Part shown: positions 51,861-61,871 of the stretch, in pieces
Layout: every line of letters begins with the position of its first letter
How positions within the stretch are numbered: the first letter of the stretch is position 1
NCBI GenBank assembly: GCA_035531475.1
Contig: DATKST010000052.1
Span: 62,001-126,000, forward strand
DNA length: 64,000 nucleotides
Source: CALCEB01 sp035531475
GTDB taxonomy: Bacteria > Acidobacteriota > Terriglobia > UBA7540
Direction: 5' to 3'
Position numbers and translations under genes: made by a program
Notes under the pieces: model-generated
Databases searched by the model: none
What the model saw: only the letters and a program-made list of their open reading frames with translations
Told to the model about the DNA's origin: nothing

Positions 51861-53669
51861 GTGAACTTGAAAGTTTGGGAGTGTACGTTCAGGCGCATGG
51901 GCTGGAGCCGCACGATCGGGTTGGGAATGGCCGGAGCGAGTCTGATGTTTTGCTGCGCCTGTACCCCCGCCAGCTCTGCCTACCGGCAAGGCCGCAAAGC
52001 CGAGTTGCAGAAGGATTATGACACGGCTGTTGTCGATTTTGACAAGGCCTTGCAAACCCAACCAGACAACCCCCTCTTTGAAATCCACGAAAAGGATGCC
52101 AGGGCCCGCGCTTCCCATTTCCACTACGAGCGTGGCAAGCGTGACCTGCTGCAATACCGCGAGAACGATGCGGCGGCCGAATTCCAAAAAGCGATCAGCA
52201 TCGACCCTACGGATGAATCCGCCGGACAGGAATTGGCTCGGCTTGTCGCCAAGCAAGCGATTGAAGCCAAAGCCCGGCAAAAAGCTCTGAAGAATTCAAT
52301 GAAGACCCGCGCTACGACCGTGACCACGGGCGGCGTGGAGCTGAACGAGCTTTCGGCTGAGCCCATCGCCCACCTTCACATTTCCGCAGATAGCCGCAAG
52401 GTATTTGAAACCTTGGGGAAACTTGCGAATTTGAATGTTGTTTTCTACCACGATTTTCAGCCCCGGCCCATCTCGCTGGACTTGACCAATATCAAGATTG
52501 CAGACGCCATTGAGGTGGCAGCCGATGAAGCCAACGTCTTCTGGAAACCCGTTACTCCGAATACCATTCTGATTATTCCGGATACGCCCAACAACCGGCG
52601 GATGCTTGAGAACCAAGTGCTGAAGACGGTTTACCTTTCGAATCCCCTCACCCCAGCCGACCGCACGGCGATTCTTTCCGCCCTCAAGCAAGTCGTGGGC
52701 GTGCAACAGGTTTTTGACAATCCGGAATCCAACTCCATCATTATCCGCGATACGCCTGCCAAGGTGGCCGCGGCCACCCAACTCATTCGCAGTTTGGACC
52801 TGGGCAAGGCGGAGGTTTTGGTTGATATTACGGTTTTTGAAGCGGATCGAGACCGGCTGAATGACCTCGGACTTTACCCGGTTCCCTTGAGCGGCCTCGG
52901 CAATGGTAATGTCCTGGGGGCATTGGGCTACAATCCGCCGGGCCTTGCCGCCGGCACTATTCCTACCCTGGCCTTAAACCAGCTTGGCAAACTGACCACC
53001 AAAGACTTCAGCATTGTCTTGCCCGGCATCCAGGCCAACGCCGTCCTGAGCGATAACAGGACCCACATCTTGCAAAACCCACAAGTGCGGGTGACGGACG
53101 GGATGACGGCCAAGGTTAAGATTGGAGAGAAGGTGCCTATCGCCACCGGGAGTTTTGGGGTGCCTACCGGTGTGGCTTCGCAGACCGGAGGATTCGGCTT
53201 GCTCGCCAACACTCAGTTCCAGTATCAGGATGTGGGCGTGGACCTGGACATCACGCCACACGTCTCGACCAATGGGGAGATCAGCCTTCATGCCAAGATT
53301 GACATTTCTGCTGAAGGCAGTTCCGTGAATATCGGGGGAATCGAAGAACCCACCTTCACGCAGCGCAGTATCGAGCACGATATCCGGTTAAAAGAAGGTG
53401 AAGCCAGTCTGCTGGGCGGATTAATCCAGACGCAAACCATTCGGATCACATCCGGGTTGCCGGGCCTGGCGGATATTCCTATCCTGAAATATTTTGTCTC
53501 GGATAACAGCACCGAAACTCAGGAAACGGAAGTCATGATCATGATGACGCCGCGCGTGGTGCGGCTGCCGGAAAGCCCCTCGGAGGCTACCGCCAGCCTG
53601 AGTGGATCGAGTGTCCCGGGCGCGGCGCGGCCGATGCTGCCCTACCGGAATCCAGGAAGACAACAATAA
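51861..53669 (+). CDS. TPR-containing secretin (GspD/PilQ-like) lipoprotein
   Basis: 602 residues. The N-terminus ends in a lipobox-like FCCAC (Cys ~33-36), then TPR-type helices (GRKAELQKDYDTAVVDFDKAL, then YRENDAAAEFQKAISIDP). An STN/N0 domain (SRKVFETLGKLANLNVVF, ~175), an N1-type domain (LSALKQVVGVQQVFDN, ~273) and the secretin core follow (VTDGMTAKVKIGEKVPIA, LLGGLIQTQT). It forms the outer-membrane channel of the second secretion operon. GTG 51861 is a weak start; ATG 51897 is an alternative that keeps the signal. Its stop overlaps the next ATG (TAATG). Confidence 0.87.
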   Translation: MNLKVWECTFRRMGWSRTIGLGMAGASLMFCCACTPASSAYRQGRKAELQKDYDTAVVDFDKALQTQPDNPLFEIHEKDARARASHFHYERGKRDLLQYRENDAAAEFQKAISIDPTDESAGQELARLVAKQAIEAKARQKALKNSMKTRATTVTTGGVELNELSAEPIAHLHISADSRKVFETLGKLANLNVVFYHDFQPRPISLDLTNIKIADAIEVAADEANVFWKPVTPNTILIIPDTPNNRRMLENQVLKTVYLSNPLTPADRTAILSALKQVVGVQQVFDNPESNSIIIRDTPAKVAAATQLIRSLDLGKAEVLVDITVFEADRDRLNDLGLYPVPLSGLGNGNVLGALGYNPPGLAAGTIPTLALNQLGKLTTKDFSIVLPGIQANAVLSDNRTHILQNPQVRVTDGMTAKVKIGEKVPIATGSFGVPTGVASQTGGFGLLANTQFQYQDVGVDLDITPHVSTNGEISLHAKIDISAEGSSVNIGGIEEPTFTQRSIEHDIRLKEGEASLLGGLIQTQTIRITSGLPGLADIPILKYFVSDNSTETQETEVMIMMTPRVVRLPESPSEATASLSGSSVPGAARPMLPYRNPGRQQ

Positions 53670-54154
53670 TGGCCGTGCGGCAAAAATGCGGTATCAGGTT
53701 GTGGCGCGAGGAAGCCTTTACCCTGGTGGAGCTGATCGCGGCCATGGCCATCATGATGATCCTGGCCAGCGCCGCCCTGCCGCTCGAGCGCATCCATGCC
53801 CAGCGCCTGCGCGAACAGGAACTGCGCGAAAACCTGCGCGAGATGCGTAGCGCCATCGACCGGTATAAAGACTTTTCCGACCACGGTCTGATCCAAGTCA
53901 AGATCGACACGTTCGGATACCCACCCGACCTCGATACATTGGTCAAGGGCGTAACCCTGAGCGGAACTTCCAACGGGAAATACCGGTTCCTGCGCAGGAT
54001 TCCCGTGGACCCCATGACCGGGCAAGCCCAGTGGGGCATGAGGTCCATGCAGGACGACCCGGACTCGACGAGCTGGGGCGGCCAAAACCTGTTTGACGTG
54101 TATTCGTTGAGTATGGCGACTTCGCTCGATGGCACGCCGTATTCCAGTTGGTGA
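53669..54154 (+). CDS. GspG-like pseudopilin 1
   Basis: 161 residues. A basic leader of ~15 residues ends EEA, followed by FTLVELIAAMAIMMILASAALP, the class III prepilin signal with Glu at +5; cleavage is expected before Phe. The periplasmic part (LRENLREMRSAIDRYKD, YPPDLDTLVKG, RRIPVDPMTG) is the major-pseudopilin pattern of type II secretion. A prepilin peptidase is needed but not in this window. It overlaps the secretin stop by one base (TAATG). Confidence 0.9.
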   Translation: MAVRQKCGIRLWREEAFTLVELIAAMAIMMILASAALPLERIHAQRLREQELRENLREMRSAIDRYKDFSDHGLIQVKIDTFGYPPDLDTLVKGVTLSGTSNGKYRFLRRIPVDPMTGQAQWGMRSMQDDPDSTSWGGQNLFDVYSLSMATSLDGTPYSSW

Positions 54155-54189
54155 TCGGGTGTGGCGGTCAGTGACCGCCGAGCTGATGG

Positions 54190-54264
54190 CAATACTGTTC
54201 AGATAACGTAGGGGCGGCCCTTGTGGTCGCCCGCGGGCGGGCACAAGGCCCGCCCCTACAGGGG
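54190..54264. repeat. E1 left end plus GGGCGACC-type repeat
   Basis: CAATACTGTTCAGATAA (from 54190) is an E1 terminus; no matching right end is present. It is followed by the hairpin pair GGGCGGCCCTTGTGGTCGCCC and GGGCGGGCACAAGGCCCGCCC (54211-54259). The element is inserted between two pseudopilin genes. Confidence 0.6.
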
Positions 54265-54281
54265 ATGGAAGGACTCAAAGT

Positions 54282-54701
54282 GTGTTAAGGGCCAGGAAAA
54301 ACACGCAACGGTTTCGGGAGGCGGGCTTCACGCTTCTGGAATTGACGATGGTGATGACCATCATCCTCATCCTCGCCTCCATTGCCCTGCCTTCCTACCG
54401 CATGGCCATTCAGCGCGCCAAGGAAGCCGTTCTGCGCGATGATCTCTATACCATGAGGAAGGTCATTGACGAATACACGGTGGATAAGCAGCAGCCGGCG
54501 ACTTCTTTGCAGGACTTGGTGGATGCCGGATACCTTCGTGGGGGCATTCCCGTCGATCCGGTGACCGGTTCGAACGATAGCTGGAAGACGGATACGGAAG
54601 ATGTGCCCACCGGCTCGAATACGACGACGAATGGCGTCGTGGACGTGCACAGCGGATCGGAAGGAACGGCCCTCGATGGCACGGCCTACAACACTTGGTA
54701 A
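54282..54701 (+). CDS. GspG-like pseudopilin 2
   Basis: 139 residues. A basic leader ending REAG, then FTLLELTMVMTIILILASIALP: prepilin signal with Glu at +5. The body (KEAVLRDDLYTMRKVIDEYT, LQDLVDAGYLRGGIPVDPVTG) is a major-pseudopilin pattern. It is a paralogue of the previous gene, with the same C-terminal DGTxYxxW ending. GTG 54282 with GGAAGGA upstream. A repeat lies between the two, so the operon may be interrupted or merely stretched. Confidence 0.9.
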   Translation: MLRARKNTQRFREAGFTLLELTMVMTIILILASIALPSYRMAIQRAKEAVLRDDLYTMRKVIDEYTVDKQQPATSLQDLVDAGYLRGGIPVDPVTGSNDSWKTDTEDVPTGSNTTTNGVVDVHSGSEGTALDGTAYNTW

Positions 54702-54750
54702 ATTTCCTCTCTTAGTGCAGCGCTTCGTAAGTTCGCTCACGTCTTCTCGC

Positions 54751-54816
54751 ACCCCTCACCCGGCGCTGCGCGCCACCCTCTCCCCGCTTGCGGGGAAAGG
54801 GACTGGGGGTGAGAGG
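54751..54816. repeat. GC-rich hairpin repeat, CTCTCCCC family
   Basis: CACCCCTCACC...CCCTCTCCCCGC-TT-GCGGGGAAAGGG...GGGTGAG. The hairpin has one mismatch relative to other copies. It is in a position to attenuate transcription between the pseudopilins and the gspF gene. Confidence 0.6.
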
Positions 54817-54963
54817 TTGTTGAAGAACACTGCAAGGATACGTCACCGTAATTGCGAAAAGCGGAACCCGGTGGCAGTCAGCGGTCAGCCCTCAGGAAGA
54901 AAAACAAACCGAAGCAAGGTGAAGGCTGAAAGCTGAGGGCGCCTCAAGCCTTGAAGGAACACG

Positions 54964-55051
54964 CAGTGGGTCAGTTTGCTGTAGCGGCGGTCTCTGACCG
55001 CCGGAAGCTGTTGATAAATGAAATTCGGCGGTCAGAGACCGCCGCTACAGC
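54964..55051. repeat. Palindromic repeat, TAGCGGCGGTC family, full copy
   Basis: Nearly identical in arms, spacer (GTTGATAAAT) and left flank (AGTGGGTCAGTTTGCT) to 43051-43136. It ends ~35 bases before the GspF/PilC start codon. Confidence 0.8.
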
Positions 55052-55086
55052 AGCGAAAATGTACGACGGATCAGGTTGAGTGGGAC

Positions 55087-56289
55087 ATGGATTATGTTTG
55101 CAAAATCGCCACCCCCTCTGGCCGGGTGCTCAGCCAGACCGAGCAAGCCGCCTCGGAACCGGAGCTGCGCAAGCGCCTGACCGCCGAGGGCTACTACATC
55201 TTTTCCATCCGTCCGAAGGATATTCTGGGCGCGCGCCTGGCTTTCTTCAAGCAAAAGAAGATCAGACCCGACGATTTCCTGATTTTCAATCAGCAGTTTC
55301 TGACCCTTTCGAAATCCGGGCTGCCATTGCAGAGAGCCTTGGATTTGCTGGCCAAGCAAGCCCGCAGTGAGGCCCTGCGCGAAGCCCTGGAAACGGTCCG
55401 GGACAATGTGAAGTCCGGAAACTTGCTCTCCGAGGCCTTTGAAGCCACCGGGCGCTTTCCCAAGATCTATGCGGCCACCTTGCGCGCGGGCGAGCGCAGC
55501 GGCAGCCTGGACAAGGTGCTCGGCCAGTATGTGACTTACCAGAAGCTGAGCCGCAGCTTTCGCAAGCGATTCATCTCCGCCATGATCTACCCTGCGTTCC
55601 TGGTGGTTTTCCTGGGAATCCTGATTTCCTTCGTGGTGGGCTTCATCGTTCCCAGGTTTGCCCTGCTTTACAATGACCTGGGCTGGACCCTTCCTACGAT
55701 TACCGAAGAGACGATCGCTTTTTCGATGGGCATCCGGCATTATGCGGTCGAGATTTTGGCGGGCATTGCCGGCTTGATCGTGCTCTGGCGAGTCGCCTGG
55801 CGGTCGGCCCGCGTGCGGCTGGCTTGGGACCGCTTCAAATTCGGCTTCCCCATTGTCGGCCCGCTGCTTTTGAAGTTTTCGGCAGCGGAGTTCGCGCGGA
55901 CCATGGCCACCCTGATTCAAGGCGGATTGCCGGTGGTTGCCGCGCTTGAAACCACACGAAACTCCGTGACCAGCCCGCTGTTGGTGGAAGCGGTTACCGG
56001 AGCGCAGAGAGAGGTGCTGGGCGGCCGCTCCCTTCACGCCAGCCTCCGCGCCTGCGGTTTTTTCCCTCCCACGGCGCTGGACATGATTGAGGTCGGCGAA
56101 AGTACCGGGGCGCTGCCGCAAATGCTCGATAGCCTGGCGGAATATTACGAAGAGGACGTGAATATTGACCTCTCGGCCCTGGTGGCGTTGGTGGATCCGC
56201 TGATGATCGCGGCCATTGCCGTGGTCGTGGCATTTATTCTAATTGCGTTCTACCTGCCCCTGTTTTCGATGGGATCGCAGATCGGATGA
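55087..56289 (+). CDS. Inner-membrane platform protein, GspF/PilC family
   Basis: 400 residues. Two T2SSF domains: the first around LTLSKSGLPLQRALDLLAKQ (~residue 72) and SGSLDKVLGQYVTY, the second around TMATLIQGGLPVVAALETTR (~275) and GESTGALPQMLDSLAEYYEED. Three transmembrane helices (~173-195, ~215-235, ~375-395) fit the family. It would couple the GspE/PilB ATPase to pseudopilin assembly. The ATG at 55087 begins MDYVCKIATPSGRV, a typical start; an upstream extension reads into the repeat. Confidence 0.92.
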   Translation: MDYVCKIATPSGRVLSQTEQAASEPELRKRLTAEGYYIFSIRPKDILGARLAFFKQKKIRPDDFLIFNQQFLTLSKSGLPLQRALDLLAKQARSEALREALETVRDNVKSGNLLSEAFEATGRFPKIYAATLRAGERSGSLDKVLGQYVTYQKLSRSFRKRFISAMIYPAFLVVFLGILISFVVGFIVPRFALLYNDLGWTLPTITEETIAFSMGIRHYAVEILAGIAGLIVLWRVAWRSARVRLAWDRFKFGFPIVGPLLLKFSAAEFARTMATLIQGGLPVVAALETTRNSVTSPLLVEAVTGAQREVLGGRSLHASLRACGFFPPTALDMIEVGESTGALPQMLDSLAEYYEEDVNIDLSALVALVDPLMIAAIAVVVAFILIAFYLPLFSMGSQIG

Positions 56290-56359
56290 AAGAAGCGATT
56301 AGGGGTCAGCCATCAGCATGATTGATTCGTAAGCGTGGCGCTGAGGACTGCCGTTGGTA

Positions 56360-56427
56360 CCCCTCACCCCCAGCCCCTCTCCCCACGGGGGAGAGGGTGG
56401 CCCGCGTACCGGGACGGGTGAGGGGGG
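56360..56427. repeat. GC-rich hairpin repeat, CTCTCCCC family
   Basis: CCCCTCTCCCC-ACG-GGGGAGAGGG hairpin flanked by CACCC and GGGTGAGGGG. It lies between the GspF and GspE genes. Confidence 0.65.
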
Positions 56428-56501
56428 CAAAATACGTCAGCGAACATACGAAATGCTGCACTTAGGACCTGATTGCTGAAGGCTTTTTGAGGAGAAATCG
56501 C

Positions 56502-58109
<1,608 letters not shown>

Positions 58110-58150
58110 GGGGCAGGCGGTGCGCTTCCCCAACCTCAAAGGCCCAGTCC

Positions 58151-59143
58151 ATGGATCTCGATCAGATTGTTGAAAGGCTGATGCCCGTTTCCCGCAAGGG
58201 AGGCGTGCCGTTCACGCTGCCCCCCGCCGTGCTTGAGGTGCAGCCGGGTTTTGTAGCAGGGGCCCGGCTGGAGCGCAAAGGCCGGGGCCAACGGGGACTG
58301 CGGCGAGTGAGCCTTGCGAGATTTGACCCTGATGCGGTTGAACCCTCCATCGGCCGCGCCAATGTGGCGGGCGCGGAGGAGTTGCGCGGCGCGTTGCGTC
58401 GGGTGACGGAAGTGATTGGGCTGGGAGACAGCCGTTTCGCCCTGCTGGTGCCGGACGCTGCCGTGCGCGTCAGCCTGGTTTCCTTTGAGGCGATTCCATC
58501 CAAGGCTCAGGAATTTGAAGCTCTGCTCTGCTGGCGGATCAAGGACAATCTGCCCTTTGCCACCGATGAGGCGAGGCTTTCCTATCAGGAGAACTGGAGG
58601 GGCGAAAACGAAGTCGAGATTCTGGTGCTGGCTGCCAAGGCCGAAGTGCTGGCCGGGTACGAGGCCGAATTGGGAGCGGTGGAAGCCTCAGCCGTTCTAG
58701 TGCTTCCCTCCACGATAGCCTTGCTGCCGCTGACGCCCGAGAATGGGGGCGACCCGCAACTTCTGATTCATCTGTGTGGTGACTGGGTGACAAGCGCCGT
58801 GATTTGCGGCAAACGCCTGCGCTTCTGGCGGACGCGGCGATTCAATGCGCAGACTGCTGGAGACGTGTGCGGTGAATTGGTCCCCGAGGCGGCGCGGGCC
58901 TTTGCCAGCATGAGGGACCGCTTCGCCCTGGAAATCGACGCGGTTTGGCTTGCAGCCCGTCCCCAAGCCTGCAAGGATCTGGCATCGCAGTTGGAGTCGG
59001 CGCTGGGACGGAGCGTCCGGACCCTGCCCGGGATCGAAGCCTACGGAATGGCCTTACCGCAAAGCGAGCTGGAGGCGTTCCGGGACTACGGCGCACCCAT
59101 CGCCGGGCTTCTTCAAAATGCCGGAATCATCTCGGAACCGTGA
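58151..59143 (+). CDS. PilM/GspL-like protein of the second secretion operon
   Basis: 330 residues. Weak actin-like pattern with a VAGARLERKG first strand and the mid region FALLVPDAAVRVSLVSFE, FEALLCWRIKDNLPF and LLIHLCGDW, as in divergent PilM/GspL cytoplasmic domains. The nucleotide motifs of true PilM are not clearly conserved. It lies between the GspE-type ATPase and a PilN-like gene, so by position it supplies the cytoplasmic ring that GspL or PilM forms in other systems. Confidence 0.75.
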   Translation: MDLDQIVERLMPVSRKGGVPFTLPPAVLEVQPGFVAGARLERKGRGQRGLRRVSLARFDPDAVEPSIGRANVAGAEELRGALRRVTEVIGLGDSRFALLVPDAAVRVSLVSFEAIPSKAQEFEALLCWRIKDNLPFATDEARLSYQENWRGENEVEILVLAAKAEVLAGYEAELGAVEASAVLVLPSTIALLPLTPENGGDPQLLIHLCGDWVTSAVICGKRLRFWRTRRFNAQTAGDVCGELVPEAARAFASMRDRFALEIDAVWLAARPQACKDLASQLESALGRSVRTLPGIEAYGMALPQSELEAFRDYGAPIAGLLQNAGIISEP

Positions 59144-59165
59144 CCGCGCTGAATTGGAAGACGCC

Positions 59166-59741
59166 TTGAAAATCAACCTCAATCTCGGCAAAACCGAAAA
59201 CGTTTTTGAGCGGTACATCTTGGTTTGGGCGGCGCCGGCGCTGGTGCTGGCGGGTCTCTTCCTGATGCGCGGGGTGTATATCGCGGCACGGGATTTCCTT
59301 CAGGTGCGGCGTGTTGAGAAATCGGTGCTCGAATACCAGGGACAGATATCCATCTTGCAGGACCGGGCGAACCGCGCTCAGCACCTGCTGGTGAACCCCT
59401 CGACCCGCGAGTTGGAACGCAAGGCGGACTTTCTGAACTCTTTGATTGACCAGAAGCAGGTTTCGTTGTCGGAAGTGACGATGAAGGTGAGCCGGCTCCT
59501 GCCTGGCGAAACCCGCTTGGCCGGGCTGGCCGCCGTTCCCACCAAGACCTCCCCGCAGGTGCGGGTGAGCGTGGAAGGGAAGACGGTGGAGGCGGTGGAT
59601 ACCTTTCTTGATAACCTGGAACAATCGCCGGATTTTTCGGACATCATTGTGACCGGGCAGGCCTTTAAGAAGCCGGGGCCGCAAGGGTCGTTGATCGCCC
59701 TGAAGTGTACGGTCTCCTATGTGGGAAGCCGGTTGCCGTAG
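59166..59741 (+). CDS. PilN-like inner-membrane protein
   Basis: 191 residues. The start MKINLNLGK resembles the short PilM-binding motif of PilN. One transmembrane helix (~18-38, YILVWAAPALVLAGLFLMRGVY) and a coiled coil (~42-110) lead to a ferredoxin-like C-terminal domain (RVSVEGKTVEAVDTFLDNLEQSP). TTG 59166 with GGAAG five bases upstream is the best start. It would pair with the downstream PilO-like protein. Confidence 0.8.
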   Translation: MKINLNLGKTENVFERYILVWAAPALVLAGLFLMRGVYIAARDFLQVRRVEKSVLEYQGQISILQDRANRAQHLLVNPSTRELERKADFLNSLIDQKQVSLSEVTMKVSRLLPGETRLAGLAAVPTKTSPQVRVSVEGKTVEAVDTFLDNLEQSPDFSDIIVTGQAFKKPGPQGSLIALKCTVSYVGSRLP

Positions 59742-59762
59742 CTTCCGGCCGGATGAATCATC

Positions 59763-60311
59763 ATGCCCCAAAGCCGCCGCCGGGTGCTGGCGCAAAAACT
59801 GCTGAAGGCCTTGCTGGTCCTGATCCTTCTGGATGCGGCCGCCTACTTTGTGGTTGACCGCCCGCTTGAGGTGTGGGTGAAGGATACGCAGGACCGCTTC
59901 ACGGCCACCCGTCAGGCGTGGCTCCAGGCGAAGATCCGCGCCGCCAAGCTGGAGAAGAGAGCGTCCGCCCTACCGGTGGCAAATCAGCAGATTGATGCGT
60001 TCCTTCAGAAGCGCATTCCGTCGCGCCGCCAGGGTTTCTCCAAAGCGGCAAGACTGGTGCAGGATCTTTCACAACAGGCCGGGGTTCAACTGGATTCGCT
60101 CTCCTACCGGCTTCAGGAGAAGCCCACCGCCCCTTTGGATGACTTGGAGATTAACGTCGCCATTGAAGGTGATTTTCCAAAGCTGATGGCCTTTACCCAC
60201 GCGCTGGAAACCAGCCAGGACTTCGTGGTGATCCGGGAATTCCGGTTTGAAGAGGGTGACCAAGGCGTGTTAGGCTTACATTTGATAGCGGATCTTTATT
60301 TATTGCCATGA
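59763..60311 (+). CDS. PilO/GspM-like inner-membrane protein
   Basis: 182 residues. Transmembrane helix ~15-32 (ALLVLILLDAAAYFVV), periplasmic coiled coil (~38-80) and a C-terminal domain with LEINVAIEGDFPKLMAFTHALE, the PilO ferredoxin-like pattern. Position after the PilN-like gene supports the assignment. ATG directly preceded by GAATCATC; Shine-Dalgarno is poor. Confidence 0.78.
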   Translation: MPQSRRRVLAQKLLKALLVLILLDAAAYFVVDRPLEVWVKDTQDRFTATRQAWLQAKIRAAKLEKRASALPVANQQIDAFLQKRIPSRRQGFSKAARLVQDLSQQAGVQLDSLSYRLQEKPTAPLDDLEINVAIEGDFPKLMAFTHALETSQDFVVIREFRFEEGDQGVLGLHLIADLYLLP

Positions 60312-60317
60312 GGTAAG

Positions 60318-60887
60318 ATGAGTTCGCGCCAAACTTGGGCAAGCGTTGGGCTGGGGTTGGTTTGCGTGGTGCTGCTGGCCCGCTTGGTGGTGAATTCAGT
60401 CTCGGTCAGCGCCAAGAGCGAGACTCCGGCGGTTTCGCCCCGTGCCGTCGAGCGGCATCTTGTCCTCTCCGGCGCCAAGGCCGGCCGCAAAATGCAGTCG
60501 GAGTTTCCAGTAGCTCCGGTATTGCGCACGGAGTTGCTGAAGCAGGAAGAAGGCCAGCCGCTGGAGGCCCTGGACCGCGACCCCTTTCAATTTGCCCCGA
60601 CCGCCGAGCAGGTGCGCCAGGCGATGGCGCAGAAGGCCCTGGCTGCGGGTGGCCAGCCCGCTGGACCGCCGCCCACCGCTCCACCCATTCCTTACAAGGC
60701 GCTCGGTTACAGTGAAAATGTCCACGGCCAGTTCCAAGCCTACCTCACAGATGACAAGGACATCTTCGTGATTCACGAAGGTGACGAATTAGACCGCCAT
60801 TATAAGATTCTGAAGATCACTCCCAATCTGGTTGAGGTCCAGGATGAAGCTTTTAACCAGAAAAGCCAGCTCCTTTTCCCGCAGTAA
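60318..60887 (+). CDS. PilP/GspC-like periplasmic linker protein
   Basis: 189 residues. N-terminal hydrophobic helix (~8-28, SVGLGLVCVVLLARLVVNSV), an Ala/Pro-rich region and a C-terminal beta domain (IPYKALGYSENVHGQFQAYLTDDKDIFVIHEGDEL) that resembles the homology region of GspC/PilP, which contacts the secretin N-domains. The FQFAPTAEQVRQ stretch is typical of Acidobacteriota examples. It overlaps the next gene by 44 bases. Confidence 0.72.
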   Translation: MSSRQTWASVGLGLVCVVLLARLVVNSVSVSAKSETPAVSPRAVERHLVLSGAKAGRKMQSEFPVAPVLRTELLKQEEGQPLEALDRDPFQFAPTAEQVRQAMAQKALAAGGQPAGPPPTAPPIPYKALGYSENVHGQFQAYLTDDKDIFVIHEGDELDRHYKILKITPNLVEVQDEAFNQKSQLLFPQ

Positions 60888-61734
60888 TCCTCTGGAGAGT
60901 GCCTGCCGGCGTTACCACCCGGAAAAAGGTTATGCGTTGATCGCCATGATGATTATGGCGACGGTGCTGCTGATTTCTTTGGCGGCAGTACTGCCCGGCG
61001 TTTATCAGGAAGCGCAGCGGGAGAAAGAGCAGGAACTGATATTTCGCGGCAACCAGTACGCCCGCGCCGTCTATCTGTTCCACAACCAGTTGGGCCGCTA
61101 TCCCGTCTCCGTAAAGGAACTGTTGAGCACCAACAGCATGCGATTCCTGCGCCAGGCCTATCGCGACCCCATGACTCCCAGCGGCAAATGGAGGTTTATC
61201 CACGCCACTGCTGCCGGCATCCCGATTGATTCCCGAACTCAAATTCTGACACCACAAAATCCCGTCAATCCTTTGGGCAGCCCGGCTTCGCCAAGTACGC
61301 CAACCGCCACGGGAGGCTTTGGAGCATCCAGTTCTTCACCAGGATTTGGGAGTTCGGCCACCCCGGGGCCATCGAGCACCACAACCCCAACCAACGGCCA
61401 GCCGAACGCCCAGAAGCCTTCGCCCGATTGCCAGAATTCGCAAGTTCTCAATACATCTCCAACCACGGCAGAATCAAGCCCCATTTTGGGGACCTTCATC
61501 GTGGGCGTGGCCAGTTGCAGCGATCACATGTCGATCATGACCTATAACAAAAAGAACCAGTATAGTGATTGGGAATTTCTCGGGACCACCTATATCGTTA
61601 CGGGAATTCCCGGAACGGTCGCGCCTCCCACAATCCAGAATCCCGGGCAACCCACAACGCCCGGCCAAGGAGGCCCGGGGACGGGCCTCGGTTCGCCCAC
61701 TGGGGGAGGCCTGAGCCCCTCCAGTTCGCAATAG
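60844..61734 (+). CDS. GspK-like or minor pseudopilin with Ser/Pro/Gly-rich tail
   Basis: 296 residues. A 28-residue leader ends EKG, then YALIAMMIMATVLLISLAAVLPG: prepilin helix but without the Glu at +5 (Ala instead), as in GspK-type tip pseudopilins. The body (GNQYARAVYLFHNQLGRYPVSVKELLS) is pseudopilin-like. Residues ~130-190 and the C-terminus are long Ser/Thr/Pro/Gly linkers, unusual for a pseudopilin. ATG 60844 with GAGG upstream overlaps the previous gene by 44 bases, implying coupled translation. Confidence 0.75.
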   Translation: MKLLTRKASSFSRSNPLESACRRYHPEKGYALIAMMIMATVLLISLAAVLPGVYQEAQREKEQELIFRGNQYARAVYLFHNQLGRYPVSVKELLSTNSMRFLRQAYRDPMTPSGKWRFIHATAAGIPIDSRTQILTPQNPVNPLGSPASPSTPTATGGFGASSSSPGFGSSATPGPSSTTTPTNGQPNAQKPSPDCQNSQVLNTSPTTAESSPILGTFIVGVASCSDHMSIMTYNKKNQYSDWEFLGTTYIVTGIPGTVAPPTIQNPGQPTTPGQGGPGTGLGSPTGGGLSPSSSQ

Positions 61735-61871
61735 TGCTTTTGACCGCAACCGGCAGCCAAGAGCGGTGTTACTTATACCGGATGGTAGTATTGAACCACG
61801 CATCCCGAGGTTGGTAGTCCGGCGAACTTCGCCGCGATTTTGGCGGTTTCCAAGTTCGCGAGGGTCTTTGC

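Larger units (their letters stand above)
54702..55086. other. Intergenic region with two repeats before pilC/gspF
   Basis: 385 bases holding a CTCTCCCC-family hairpin (54751-54816) and a TAGCGGCGGTC palindrome (54964-55051). Nothing else is supported. Confidence 0.6.
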
